Of a DNA stretch of 64,000 bases, positions 45,695 to 56,370 are shown piece after piece (the stretch's first letter is position 1; every line of letters starts with the position of its first letter). Below the pieces are notes generated by a model, which worked only from the letters and a program-made list of their open reading frames with translations, had not been told where the DNA came from and made no database searches. The stretch is from Welwitschia mirabilis (taxonomy: Eukaryota; Gnetophyta; Gnetopsida; Welwitschiales). Both the position numbers and the translations under genes were made by a program. Location: contig JBOZIK010000001.1 of the NCBI GenBank assembly GCA_051453625.1, positions 282,863,709 to 282,927,708 of the forward strand, read 5' to 3'.

Positions 45695-47690
45695 GCCTTA
45701 TCAGTTCCTAAAAAAGTAAGCTATTAACTATATTATGAGCCAATTTAACTAAGATAAAACAGTATTAAAATAATGTAAATTGAGTTCCATTAAATCATGT
45801 AAGAAATAATATTTCAAACAGATAACTGATATAAATGCCGAAAAAATTCCCTAAGGTTCCTACTTAAGCATGTCACTATATAATAAATGAATGTCATACA
45901 CATACAGAAATCATAAAAGTGTAACTTTATTATATTATGAAATGAAAATGTGTATGCATATTACAAAAATAGTGATAATGGACTAATGTGACTAACTTAA
46001 GTAGTGCTATTCTCTAAATAGTGATGTATTAGTATCATCATAAGGGCAAAGGATAAGAGTAGATATAGCATTTTTTAAACGATCTAAAACATAGGTATGG
46101 GAATACTTTATAAGTGTGCTGTTGAATCATGCAAGATAAAGTTCATGAATTCTCCATAAATTTATTCAATTAACGTAAAAAACTAATCTAAAAACCCATC
46201 AGAAATTTAGAATGTGAAACCTCAGAATATGAAAATTTTATGCTTAAAATTATAAAATAACACTTAGAAAGGTGTCCTATTCCCCCCTCCCCCACTTTTT
46301 CTCCTTCAATCCACACCCTACCATAGGAGAAGCAAGACATCCTAAATTGCATCAAGGATAAAGGAAAAATTTCATGTCTATTATCATTGGGACGATAGAT
46401 GTGGGACGATAGTCAATCAAATGAGCTGTTTAGAGGAAAAGTAAAACCAAAAAAATCCTAAAAACAAGCAAACAAAGAAAAACCAATAGAAAGAAAATAG
46501 AAAATAGGAAAAAAGTAAGGAAACAGCCTAGAAAACATCCTTGTGGTGGAGAAGGAAAGGTATGAAAGTAGAATGAAATTCGTTAAGTGGAAATAAGCAA
46601 TGCTCAAATACTTCTTAAATATATCCAACCTCATGGCAAAGAAGAACTGGAACTCATCAGATCATGAAAACGTATTAAGAAAAAATAATAATCCTCTAAA
46701 TAAATTATATAAAAGTATTAACAAGAAACTAGAAAATAATCAGATCCATAATATAATTCTAAAAAAGTATGGAAAATGACTTTGAAAACTCCAACAAAAT
46801 AACTAAAGAAAAAGAAAATCAAAATGGACTACTAGGAACATGAAAAATATTGCTTTCGTATCCTACATTCTAACCTAATAAATTCTCTTGGTAATAATCA
46901 TAAAATTACTTAATGAAATATGCATTATAGTATGTAGTAATTATAAAGTACCACTCAATTAGGCAATGATTATGATGATGTATGTCTAATGTTAGCAAAC
47001 AATGATAAGATAAAAAGCTGTTTAAAATAAAAACTTACAAGCTATCATCTCAAAACAATACTAAAATTTGAAAAAGTAAAGTGATCATGTGAAAGTAATA
47101 TAAATAAGTAACAATTAATCTAAAAAACAAGCAATGCCTCTGATGATACCAGGGACGTCACTGATCTTGTAGCCTCTAAGTACATCTTTATTTTACCATG
47201 ATGAGGGAAGCTCAACCATTGTCAGAGGAGTAAGTACCTATGCAGCATGGCCAACTAACCCCTTAGTGGAGTTTTCACAGCTACCATATCACACTACCAA
47301 AGGCCTCTCTCAGGATTATTTACCCCAGTGCACTTGCGGTGGGATATCATGAGGGCCATATTTTAAGATATAACATAAAAGAGTATGATCTCTTTTTTTC
47401 CCTCATTTAAAGATTCCATAAACCACGTACTTATAAGGATAAACGTGAAGTAATGAGATTTATAACAAAGTAAGAACATGCAAAAACAACTAATTACTCA
47501 CATCATTAAAAGAGAATAAAATAACCAAGACATCTTCCTTCTAAAAGGAAGTTCATATACATATGAATGTCTGAAGATTGGATGAAGCCAATCTTATCAT
47601 TAAGAATGTCCAAGTAAAATATTACTAATTATGAAAACTTTATAAGTAAATACATATGTCAAGTTAAAAATATTTAAGTGATAAATGATA
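45695..47690 (-). other. Long 3' region of N
   Basis: Homologous to the 3' regions of P. The conserved block at about 47,110-47,365 is the least eroded of the four copies (ccccttagtggagttttcac and aggcctctctcaggattatt). A C-rich run (ttcccccctcccccac) occurs near 46,281, and a hairpin at 46,378-46,413. No gene is recognisable. Confidence 0.65.
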
Positions 47691-48770
47691 TTTACCTAAG
47701 GAATGAGTTGAGAAAAAATTTAGATAATGGCAAAAGGAAGGTCCTCCCCATAAGGAGACGCTTCCAAAACAAGTGCTTCTATCATGTTCAAGGTTTCATT
47801 AGGATATGACTCATAAATGTTTAACCCTTATCTATACTGAATTTCTCTAGTGTTTAAATCTAATATTTTAACTGAGCCATTTGAGTGTACGTTTTTTATA
47901 AGATAAGAACCTAATCATTTAGGAGTTAACTTGTTATGAAAAATGTGTACTCAAGTGTTATAAAGAAGGATAAGTTGACTAGGTTTAAACTGCTTATAAA
48001 TAATCTTTTTATTATGTCTAAACTTGGCTTGAGTTTTATGAATGAGCTGATGATGTAAAGCATGAGTACATTTTTTATCTAAATGGTTGAGTTGGAATAA
48101 TCTAATTTTAAGATTATCATTTAATTCTAAAGGTTAAGTTAATGGATGTATGGATAAGAATTATAGCAAACATCAACTAATAGAACACAAACTTTATCGT
48201 ACACAAGTTCATATGATGAGAAACCTAAAGAGTTATGTCAAGTATTATGTTAGTTCCAAAAAATGTTATTAAGTTTATAGGACCATGTTTTTTAATTGAC
48301 AAAGACTAATTTCTAAAGCATCTTTTTGATTTCTCTATTTGCATTTTTAGCTTGTCCATTAATTTGAGAATGATATGCACAAGCAATTCTATATCCAACA
48401 CTAATGGATAAAATAAGTTTTTAAAAAAGATGATTAATGAAATGAGTTTCCTAATCACTAATGATAATTTGTGAAAAGCCAAATCATTGAAAGATATGAG
48501 TTTGAACAAAATTGTAAATAGTTCAGACATCATTTTTAGTAGTAGAAATAGCTTCTACCCACTTAGTAACATAATACACAACTACAAAGATATAAGTTTT
48601 TTTATAGAAATGTTTTCTAGCCTTATCAATGATGGTAACATTAAATTCTTATATAAGAAAGATCCACCTAATAAGTCTAGCACTAGGATGTTTTTTAGCC
48701 ATGAGATAGCAGATGGCTACATGATCTATGTGAATATTAATGTGAAAACCAAGGAGATAATGTCGAAGAT
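47691..48770 (-). pseudogene. Integrase of N
   Basis: On the minus strand, YVTKWVEAISTTKNDV (about 48,570) opens the catalytic core. IIISD then THFINH (about 48,450) contains the second acidic position. YRIACAYHSQINGQAKNANR, then EIKKML (about 48,390-48,310) is the conserved HPQTNGQ region with degenerate residues. The C-terminal tail reads GSYLIKN, then NGSVKILDLNTREIQ (about 47,930-47,835). This is the Athila/Tat type. Stops interrupt each block. The short + strand frames across this stretch are antisense shadows. Confidence 0.85.
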
Positions 48771-49065
48771 GATCTAAGCAAAAGATAATGGAAAAAATTT
48801 ATTTCTCAATAGTAGTGTAGTTAGATTGGGCTTGGGACAAAGTTTTACTAATATAATATATGACATTGAAACAATTTTCATACTTTTAACTAAAAATCCC
48901 CCCTACAGTAATGTTGCTTACATCATACATATGTTCAAAGTCTTTACTCTAATTAGGACCTATGATAATAGGTTTAAAAAAAATGTTTTCTTTGAGGGTT
49001 TCAAATGTAATTTGGCATGAATTATTCCAATCTAATTTAACATCTTTTTCAAGTAAGGAATGGAG
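48771..49065 (-). pseudogene. RNase H of N
   Basis: On the minus strand, SQAQSNYTTIEK (about 48,830) is followed by LDHLRHYLLGFHINIHIDHV, then ICYLMAKKHPSARLIRWIFL (to about 48,660). This is the C-terminal RNase H with its conserved IHIDH segment (usually xTDHxxL). It lies between RT and integrase as expected. Confidence 0.85.
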
Positions 49066-49165
49066 NNNNNNNNNNNNNNNNNNNNNNNNNNNNNNNNNNN
49101 NNNNNNNNNNNNNNNNNNNNNNNNNNNNNNNNNNNNNNNNNNNNNNNNNNNNNNNNNNNNNNNNN
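49066..49165. other. Assembly gap (100 N) with duplicated flanks
   Basis: The 53 bases before it (49,013-49,065) and after it (49,166-49,218) differ at one position. Probably overlapping contig ends left unmerged. Confidence 0.95.
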
Positions 49166-50380
49166 TGGCATGATTTATTCCAATCTAATTTAACATCTTT
49201 TTCAAGTAAGGAATGGAGAAGTTTATAAATTCTATCATAATTATGAATGAATCATTGATAAAAACCATTATAACCAAGAAAAGATCTAACTTATTTGACA
49301 TTAGTTGGAGGGCTAACGTTTTTAATGATATTAACTTTTGTGGGATCCATTCTAAACCCTTCTTTTGAAATGTGATGGCCTAAAACAATTCCATGTTGGA
49401 CAAGGATAAAACTCTTTTCTTAACTCAAATGTAAGCCACTCTCAATACATCGATCTAGAAATTTTTCTAATCTCTCTATAGTTTATTCAAATGTATCATC
49501 AAAATTGGATAACTCATTCATGAAAATTTTAATAGAATCTTCTATTATATCAAAAATGATCTCTATCATGATTTGTTGAAAGGTTATAGGGGCATTGCAA
49601 AGTCTAAAGGCATTTATCTAAAAGCAAAGGTTACAAAGTTTGAGGTGAAAGTGGTTTTAGCTTAGTCCTCACTTGCTATACAAATTTGATTATAGCCACT
49701 CTACCCATCAAGGAAACAATAGTAGACATGACCTTGAATTCTATTAAGTACTTAATTAAGAAAGGATAAAGGGAAATAATCCTTTTTAGTAACCTCATTA
49801 AGTTTTCTAAAATTGATGCACATTCTCCATTTTCTCTTCTTCTTTAGAACTACTATTAAAGGACTAACCCACTCACTATTGGATATGGCATATATAATTC
49901 TGGCATCTATACATTTAATGATTTTATCTTTAATGATTTGTTTAAGATTCGGGTTAAGTCTTCTTCAGAGCTACCTAATAGGTTTAACATTATCTTCAAA
50001 GTAAAACTTCTATTAAACTATGGAAAGAGGAATGGCAACTAAATCTTTATGTATCTAGGTAAAGGTATTTTCTTTTAAAATTAAGAGTAAGATCAAGTTT
50101 GATTCTTGTTAAGAAGCTAGAAGATTACTAATTATTAGAGGTTTTAATTAATTTTCATAAAGAAAAATATATTTTAATCCTTAGGATAATTTCTTAAGTT
50201 CAAGAATGGTATTTTGGGTTGTTGTCCCATCTATCATGGGGATAACATACATGGGATGACACTCCTTAAAAAGTTTTCTATCAAATAAAGATTTCCATTC
50301 TATGTGTTCTTCATCTTTAAACTTAACACAGAGTGTTTCAATAGGGTTATCATACAAAGTTAGTTCATGTAGCACGATTA
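49166..50380 (-). pseudogene. RT of N
   Basis: On the minus strand, FKDEEHIEWKSLFDRKLF (about 50,320) and LELKKLS (about 50,199) precede RT. CIDFRKLNEVTKKDYFPL (about 49,820) is the LDxRxLN region. CNAPITFQQIMIEI and DSIKIFMNELSNFDDTFE (about 49,610-49,500) hold the active site, where the family has FMDDF and this copy FMNEL. VLGHHISKEGFRMDPTKVNI (about 49,390) and VRSFLGYNGFY follow. A nested hairpin motif sits in the same coding stretch at 50,221-50,262. Confidence 0.87.
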
Positions 50381-51608
50381 ATCTCTCTTCAATTGATCAA
50401 TGTTGTAAAAACAAGGTTGGTTTCAATTCATCTTCAAAGTTAAACTTAGTTTCTTTTTATTTCTCAATAGCATCAAAAAACTCTAATGGTAACCATTTTA
50501 TTGTCAAAATGGTATCTCATCATCCCAGGTCGATGATACAATGGACAGTTGCACAAAAGGCTCTTTCTAAAATGAGTTGTTATTCTCCATCATGTTCTAT
50601 CTCAATTATGACAATATCGATGGGGTAAAAAGCTTCCTCAATTTAGATAACTAGGTCTTTGATAATTCCTAATGGTTTCTTGATTGAGGTATCAGCTAAT
50701 ATTANNNNNNNNNNNNNNNNNNNNNNNNNNNNNNNNNNNNNNNNNNNNNNNNNNNNNNNNNNNNNNNNNNNNNNNNNNNNNNNNNNNNNNNNNNNNNNNN
50801 NNNNTTTAGATAACTAGGTCTTTGATAATTCCTAATGGTTTCTTGATTGAGGTATCAGCTAATAGTAAGATGATCAGTATAGGTTTAACTTTGTTTTCTA
50901 ACCCAAGTCTTTTACACATGTGGAGAGCTATAATGTTTAACACTTAATTCTATGTCAATTAAAGCTTTTTGAATTCTTTTATTTCCTTTTAAGGTAACAC
51001 TTACAGTTGCAGTCTTAGGGTCTTTGAATTTAGGACATTTTTTCATGACTAAGTTGAAAAGAGACTAAGCAAGAAAAACTTTGCTAGGAATGATATGTTT
51101 TTGTTTTATTTTTACTAAATCCTTCCATAACTTATAATATTTAGGATTTTCTTGTAAGAGTTTCCAAAAGGATAGGTTGATGTTTACTCCTTGCTTCAAG
51201 GCTTTTAGATGTTCATCAAAGGTAGGATTTATATTTAATTAATCAAGCTAAGGAATGGATGATTTCTTTCCTTTGTTTTCTTGTAAAGTATTTTTAGTGA
51301 GGCTTTATTAGGTGATGTTGATGGAAGGTTGTATGAATCTAAAGTTTTTACATCATCTTCCTCATTTATTTCATAATTTTTTAACATTTAAAACCTCATG
51401 GGTAGGAGGTGTTATATCCTTTTCACTTCTTATTACTATTTTCATCTCTCTTAACTTCATTTGTGTTGGGTACTAGTTGAGATTCAAGAGATCCTTGTAG
51501 TCTTTGGTTGACAAGCATTGTTTATTGAAGCATATTTACTAAGTTCTCAATGTTACTATTAATTTTCTCTTGTACTTTTCCCATCTATTTTATAGATTCT
51601 CTAAGTAG
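50381..51608 (-). pseudogene. Protease and Gag end of N
   Basis: On the minus strand, KCPKFKDPKTATVSVTLKGN (about 51,050) is followed by KALIDIELSV (about 50,975). The catalytic Asp is kept, but the Gly of DxGAS is Glu. The second half reads YPIDIVIIEIEHDGE and CATVHCIIDL (about 50,625-50,540). Upstream (51,240-51,600) lies eroded C-terminal Gag. The 100-N gap at 50,705-50,804 is flanked on both sides by the same 63 bases (one difference), which duplicates a short piece of the protease. Confidence 0.78.
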
Positions 51609-52498
51609 NNNNNNNNNNNNNNNNNNNNNNNNNNNNNNNNNNNNNNNNNNNNNNNNNNNNNNNNNNNNNNNNNNNNNNNNNNNNNNNNNNNNNNNNNNNN
51701 NNNNNNNNNNNNNNNNNNNNNNNNNNNNNNNNNNNNNNNNNNNNNNNNNNNNNNNNNNNNNNNNNNNNNNNNNNNNNNNNNNNNNNNNNNNNNNNNNNNN
51801 NNNNNNNNNNNNNNNNNNNNNNNNNNNNNNNNNNNNNNNNNNNNNNNNNNNNNNNNNNNNNNNNNNNNNNNNNNNNNNNNNNNNNNNNNNNNNNNNNNNN
51901 NNNNNNNNNNNNNNNNNNNNNNNNNNNNNNNNNNNNNNNNNNNNNNNNNNNNNNNNNNNNNNNNNNNNNNNNNNNNNNNNNNNNNNNNNNNNNNNNNNNN
52001 NNNNNNNNNNNNNNNNNNNNNNNNNNNNNNNNNNNNNNNNNNNNNNNNNNNNNNNNNNNNNNNNNNNNNNNNNNNNNNNNNNNNNNNNNNNNNNNNNNNN
52101 NNNNNNNNNNNNNNNNNNNNNNNNNNNNNNNNNNNNNNNNNNNNNNNNNNNNNNNNNNNNNNNNNNNNNNNNNNNNNNNNNNNNNNNNNNNNNNNNNNNN
52201 NNNNNNNNNNNNNNNNNNNNNNNNNNNNNNNNNNNNNNNNNNNNNNNNNNNNNNNNNNNNNNNNNNNNNNNNNNNNNNNNNNNNNNNNNNNNNNNNNNNN
52301 NNNNNNNNNNNNNNNNNNNNNNNNNNNNNNNNNNNNNNNNNNNNNNNNNNNNNNNNNNNNNNNNNNNNNNNNNNNNNNNNNNNNNNNNNNNNNNNNNNNN
52401 NNNNNNNNNNNNNNNNNNNNNNNNNNNNNNNNNNNNNNNNNNNNNNNNNNNNNNNNNNNNNNNNNNNNNNNNNNNNNNNNNNNNNNNNNNNNNNNNNN
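51609..52498. other. Assembly gap (890 N) in N gag
   Basis: Estimated-size gap covering the part of Gag where the zinc knuckle is expected. Long reading frames across it are artefacts of N translation. Confidence 0.95.
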
Positions 52499-53370
52499 AC
52501 AAGTTGGAAACAAAAGGCATTCTTTTATTGGATGAGAGTTATCTTCACAAATTTTACAACTTGAAGTTGAGTTTTTATTTTTTTACTACTTTTGTATTAA
52601 TGATCATTTATGTATACTTCTCTAAAGTAGTAATAAAATCTTACATAAGGTTGATTTATTCCTCTATTTCTTCTTTTTTTTCATGTTTAACTTCCTTTAA
52701 ATCCTTCAAGATTTGGCCTACAGTTCCATTTTCTTTAGTGGGTTTAGGCCAGGTTTAGCTTATTTCTATAATATTTTCCAATACACTCCATGATTCTTCT
52801 AAGACTAGATTTAACAAGTTTCCTCCACAAGAAAAATATATAAGTTATTTAGTTAAAGCATTCAATCCACTGTGAAAATAATCTACTAGCTCTTCTTTAT
52901 GAAATTCATTAATAGGGTTAAAATGACTAGCAATTATAAAACATTCATAAGTTATTTCATAATCCTCATGAGGTTGTTGTTAAAATTTAATTACTTCTTT
53001 TCTTATCTTTCTCATAAAATTCCCACCCAAAAATCATTTAATAAATACTTTTTATACTTTTATGTGAAATAGTTTTAAGCCAAACTTTTGTTCTTCCTCT
53101 AAGTGTGACTGGAAAAATAATCATATAGGTACAGTCCCTAATATGTTTCTTTTCATTTCCCTAGGTAAGTACAAGTTGTTCAATATTAGCCAAATATTAA
53201 AAGGTATCTTCCTCTAATTCCCTTAAAGAGTTAGATAAGCACTTAAATTTCTTAATTCTACATCATCTTCGGGAGGTAAATTAAAAGGATTTTGAATTTC
53301 ACATTTCCTATTAGCAATTAAATCTCTAAGAGTAACATTTACATTTAAGGAAGAAATTCCTATTATGATT
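52499..53370 (-). pseudogene. Gag N-terminal part of N
   Basis: On the minus strand, CEIQNPFNLPPEDDVEL (about 53,310-53,260), the same start as in P and Z; HEDYEITYECFIIASHFNPI, NEFHKEELVDYFHSGLNALT (about 52,970-52,850); then the CGGNLLNL and ESW segment; and TWPKPTKENGTVGQILKDL (about 52,750-52,680). This is the capsid-like domain of an Athila/Tat-like Gag. Stops sit mainly at TAA/TAG in place of CAA/CAG. Confidence 0.85.
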
Positions 53371-54210
53371 ATAGTATTAGACGAAGTAATTTAGTTTTAT
53401 TTTTGTAAATATTTTGATACATTCGACATATTCAAAAAAGAAACAATATGATCTACTTCTATACTGTAATTTTCTTTTGTAAAATCTGATTATGAACTAA
53501 TAAAAGTAGAAAAATCTTCTTCTTTAATTTTGAACATTTACATATCTAGGGTGTGCGTACCTAGATTTGGTTTGAATTTGAATAATTCTTCTCTGATGTT
53601 TTCTTTGATTAGGTTTTGTTCTCTTTGATATTTTGTCTTACTACTAGAATTTACCATGCCCTACATGCTCAAGCAACAAATAGAAAACTAAAATAAAAAA
53701 TAACAGACCTTCATCCATCTTATTATGGAAATGATAAGAAGAATGATGATTATAGTAATAGAAATTAGAAACTACAAAGATTTATTAAAAGTAAAAACTA
53801 TCATCTAGACTATCATGGGGACGACAGATAAAATGGTAATTTATTTAAACTTGCATAAAAAGAAATTTGTGAAATGTAAAAAAAACTATCCGAAAAGTAG
53901 ACTATCATCCTACTTTTCATGAGGATGACAGAGAAGATAATAGTATTTTTATTACTGAACTAAAAACAAAAGAAAAATTGCAAAAATAAAAACTAATTTT
54001 AAAATTTCAAAACTTTCATGCCCAGTTTCATTGGGATGACAGAGAGAATGACAGGATCCCTAAAAAATTATGGAAAATAAAATTTTATGAAAATAAACAT
54101 ACTTTAAACTAAACTATAAATATAGTATTAATTCAAATAAATAATCTAAACAAAAGATTTAAAATACTTATTTGGTTAATGACAATTCTCTAGCTCCTTA
54201 CAGCCTTCTT
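53371..54210 (-). other. Leader of N with four nested hairpins
   Basis: Between PBS and gag. Hairpins at 53,706-53,745, 53,798-53,837, 53,900-53,942 and 54,013-54,055 are spaced roughly 100 bp apart and separated by A-rich text. The homologous leader at 43,451-44,366 carries four at matching positions. Confidence 0.8.
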
Positions 54211-54227
54211 CAAAAATGGCACCAAAA
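54211..54227 (-). promoter_or_regulatory. tRNA-Asp-type PBS of N
   Basis: On the minus strand TTTTGGTGCCATTTTTGA follows the CAACA end of LTR F; it fits the TGGCGCC-type PBS with transitions. Confidence 0.78.
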
Positions 54228-55423
54228 TGTTGCAGTGTGAATTTATGCAATTTTAAAGTTTTTTAGGTAAACCTGTAAATCAAATAACTTGCAAAAAACA
54301 CACACTAGTGTGGATGAGAGTTCACTTGAATGTCATAATCTCAACGAAGACACTAGGCTAAGAGTTAAAGAATTAATTTCCAAGATATTTTTGTCTTTAA
54401 TCTTATAATAATAGAAAGTAAATAAATAAGTAAATGAAATGCAAGTGAATAGAAATAAAATAGAAATGGAAATGGAATGAACTTCTCTTGATCCCTAATC
54501 TTTCTATTACAAGAACTAGATTATCTATAATTTATATCAATTAAGAAAAGTATTTAACTAGTTCTTAACCAACATGAACTATGAGATCTACCAAGTAGAA
54601 TATAGAATGCAATGTGAAATAGAATGGAATAGCAATGCAAATATAGTACTAACTTGAGTCAAACTTAACAAAGGTTGCCCTTATGATCTAGATAAATCAT
54701 AGAATTATCACTGTAAGCTATGATCAATGTAAACCATAAGGAACATAATAGAATTAAAATGGAAATAGTAATTGTATTGATTCAAAGAGTAATTAGATTA
54801 AATTCAATAACTTTACATCCACTCACAACAAAATAGGAGCTCCTCAATGGAAGAAACTTAGACTAACACCAAGGGAACTCCTTTCTGTAGTCACTACATG
54901 GATCTCTTATCCTTTATTCTTCTGTCACAAGTATATTAGGTACAAAATATGGAAACAGAAATGAAGAAGGGGAAGGGTATTTATAGTTTTATAATAAGGT
55001 CATAGAAACTTAATCTTAGAAGTTAGAAAATAAAATCTAACAACCCAAATAGGTTGATTTAACACATGATAAAGATAATTCTTTCTGATCATAGAGAAAT
55101 ATCTATCATCCTAACTATCATTGGGATGACAGAGGACCATCACTAAACATTAAAAGATACATCCTTATCCTTATGCCCTACTATTATCCCTGTATCTTCT
55201 CAATCTTCAAAAGTAAGTAAGTCTCTTGCATGTTGAATTCTTATTTCAAGTATGCAAGGTTAGAATAACCTTGAGAAACCTCCAAATATGCTAAAATTTA
55301 CATGTTTCATTGTTTATCCTATTAGATCTTCATAATCATCAGTATAGCATTCAAAGCTATGTAAATGTTCTGCAAAAGCACTTAAAATACACCATCAAGT
55401 TCCTACAAATTGGCATTATAACA
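54228..55423 (-). repeat. LTR F of N (5' LTR), 1,196 bp
   Basis: On the + strand it starts tgttgcagtgtg and ends ggcattataaca, so the minus strand begins TGTTATAATGCC. It is followed by the duplicated ATAAC. A hairpin lies at 55,102-55,143. Confidence 0.87.
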
Positions 55424-55428
55424 ATAAC
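55424..55428. other. Right target-site duplication of N (ATAAC)
   Basis: Exact match to 42,622-42,626. Confidence 0.88.
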
Positions 55429-56270
55429 TCCATCATGTTGATAATTAATAGAGTAGCTAAATTAGTACATTTCATTCTGGTTAAGTCTACTTGTGATGCT
55501 AAGGATATAGCTAAAGTATATATTTAAAATTTTATTCAGTTACATGGTATGCCTTTATTAATTACCTCTATTAGATATTTAAAATTTACTTTTAAGTTTT
55601 GGTAAGAATTACAAATGGGTTTAGGAGCCAAGTTAAATATGAGTACTATATTTCATCCTTAAATAAATGATCATGCAAAAAGAGTTAATCAAATTTTAGA
55701 AGATCTTCTTAGAGCATGTATTTTAGATGATCCCAAAAGTTGGAATGAGTATCTACTATTGGTAGAATTTACATATAATAATAGTTATTAGACTTCAATT
55801 AAAATGTATTTATTAAAGCCCTATATGGTAGAAAATGCAGAGCATCCACTTCATGAAGAAAATCTGAAGAAAAATGCATGCGAACTATTGAAAAAGAAAT
55901 ATTGAGTTCAAAATAGGTGATCATGTATTTCTTAAAATGTGATCAATGAAATTAGTAATGAGAGAAGTTAAGAGATCAAAATTAGCTTCTAGATTCATTT
56001 GATCATTTAAAATATTAAAGAGAATTAGACCTGTTACATAAACTTGCTTTACCTCCTCAATTATTACCCATGCATAATTTTTTCCATGTAAGTATGCTAA
56101 GGAATTATATTGCAAATACTTCTTATGTATTAAATCAATCTCACATTTAAGTGAAACTAGATTGTTCAACTATAGAGAAGCTGAAAGTAGTGCTAGACCA
56201 ATGAATTAAAATTTACAAAATAGAAACATATATCAAGTGAAGATAAAATAGAGTAATGATAATGTTGATA
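55429..56270 (+). pseudogene. Integrase core and C-terminus of Y, resumed after N
   Basis: AKLVHFI (about 55,456) resumes the core. KVYIQ-like text and FIQLHGMPLLIT (about 55,533) follow, then LGAKLNMSTIFHP, NDHAKRVNQILEDLLRACIL (about 55,625-55,735) and WNEYLLLVEFTYNNSY (about 55,743-55,790) of the Ty3/gypsy core. The tail has VGDHVFLK-like text (about 55,913) and MKLVMREVKRSKLASRFI (55,948-56,000), a chromovirus IN C-terminus. A chromodomain-like end before 56,270 is too eroded to prove. The 82-residue minus frame here is antisense shadow. Confidence 0.85.
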
Positions 56271-56357
56271 ATATCCAAATATTTCTAAATTTCATAATAT
56301 ATAGCTAGATGTTTTTAATCTCATTATATATCTTAATTCATAGTAGTAAATCAGTCT

Positions 56358-56370
56358 AAGTAGGGAAGGA
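56358..56370 (+). promoter_or_regulatory. Polypurine tract of Y
   Basis: aagtagggaagga directly precedes the 3' LTR. Confidence 0.75.

Larger units (their letters stand above)
42627..55423 (-). mobile_element. N: Athila-like element in Y integrase, three LTRs
   Basis: Minus-strand order: LTR F (55,423-54,228), PBS, leader with hairpins, gag, protease, RT, RNase H, integrase, 3' region, polypurine tract, LTR E (45,680-44,384), a second PBS and leader (44,383 to about 43,450), an unassigned interval, a gap, and partial LTR G (42,815-42,627). F and G own the ATAAC duplication, so LTR E is internal. This is the layout expected from two tandem elements sharing an LTR, with the second internal region truncated or lost at the 100-N gap. 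Confidence 0.83.

Noticed and set aside
45681-47690. Envelope-like ORF expected downstream of pol in some Athila elements
   Set aside because: No open frame, signal peptide or transmembrane pattern is consistent among the four 3' regions.
51550-52758. Reading frame of about 400 codons, plus antisense frames of about 310
   Set aside because: Produced by the 890-N gap. The real content on the minus strand is the Gag of N.
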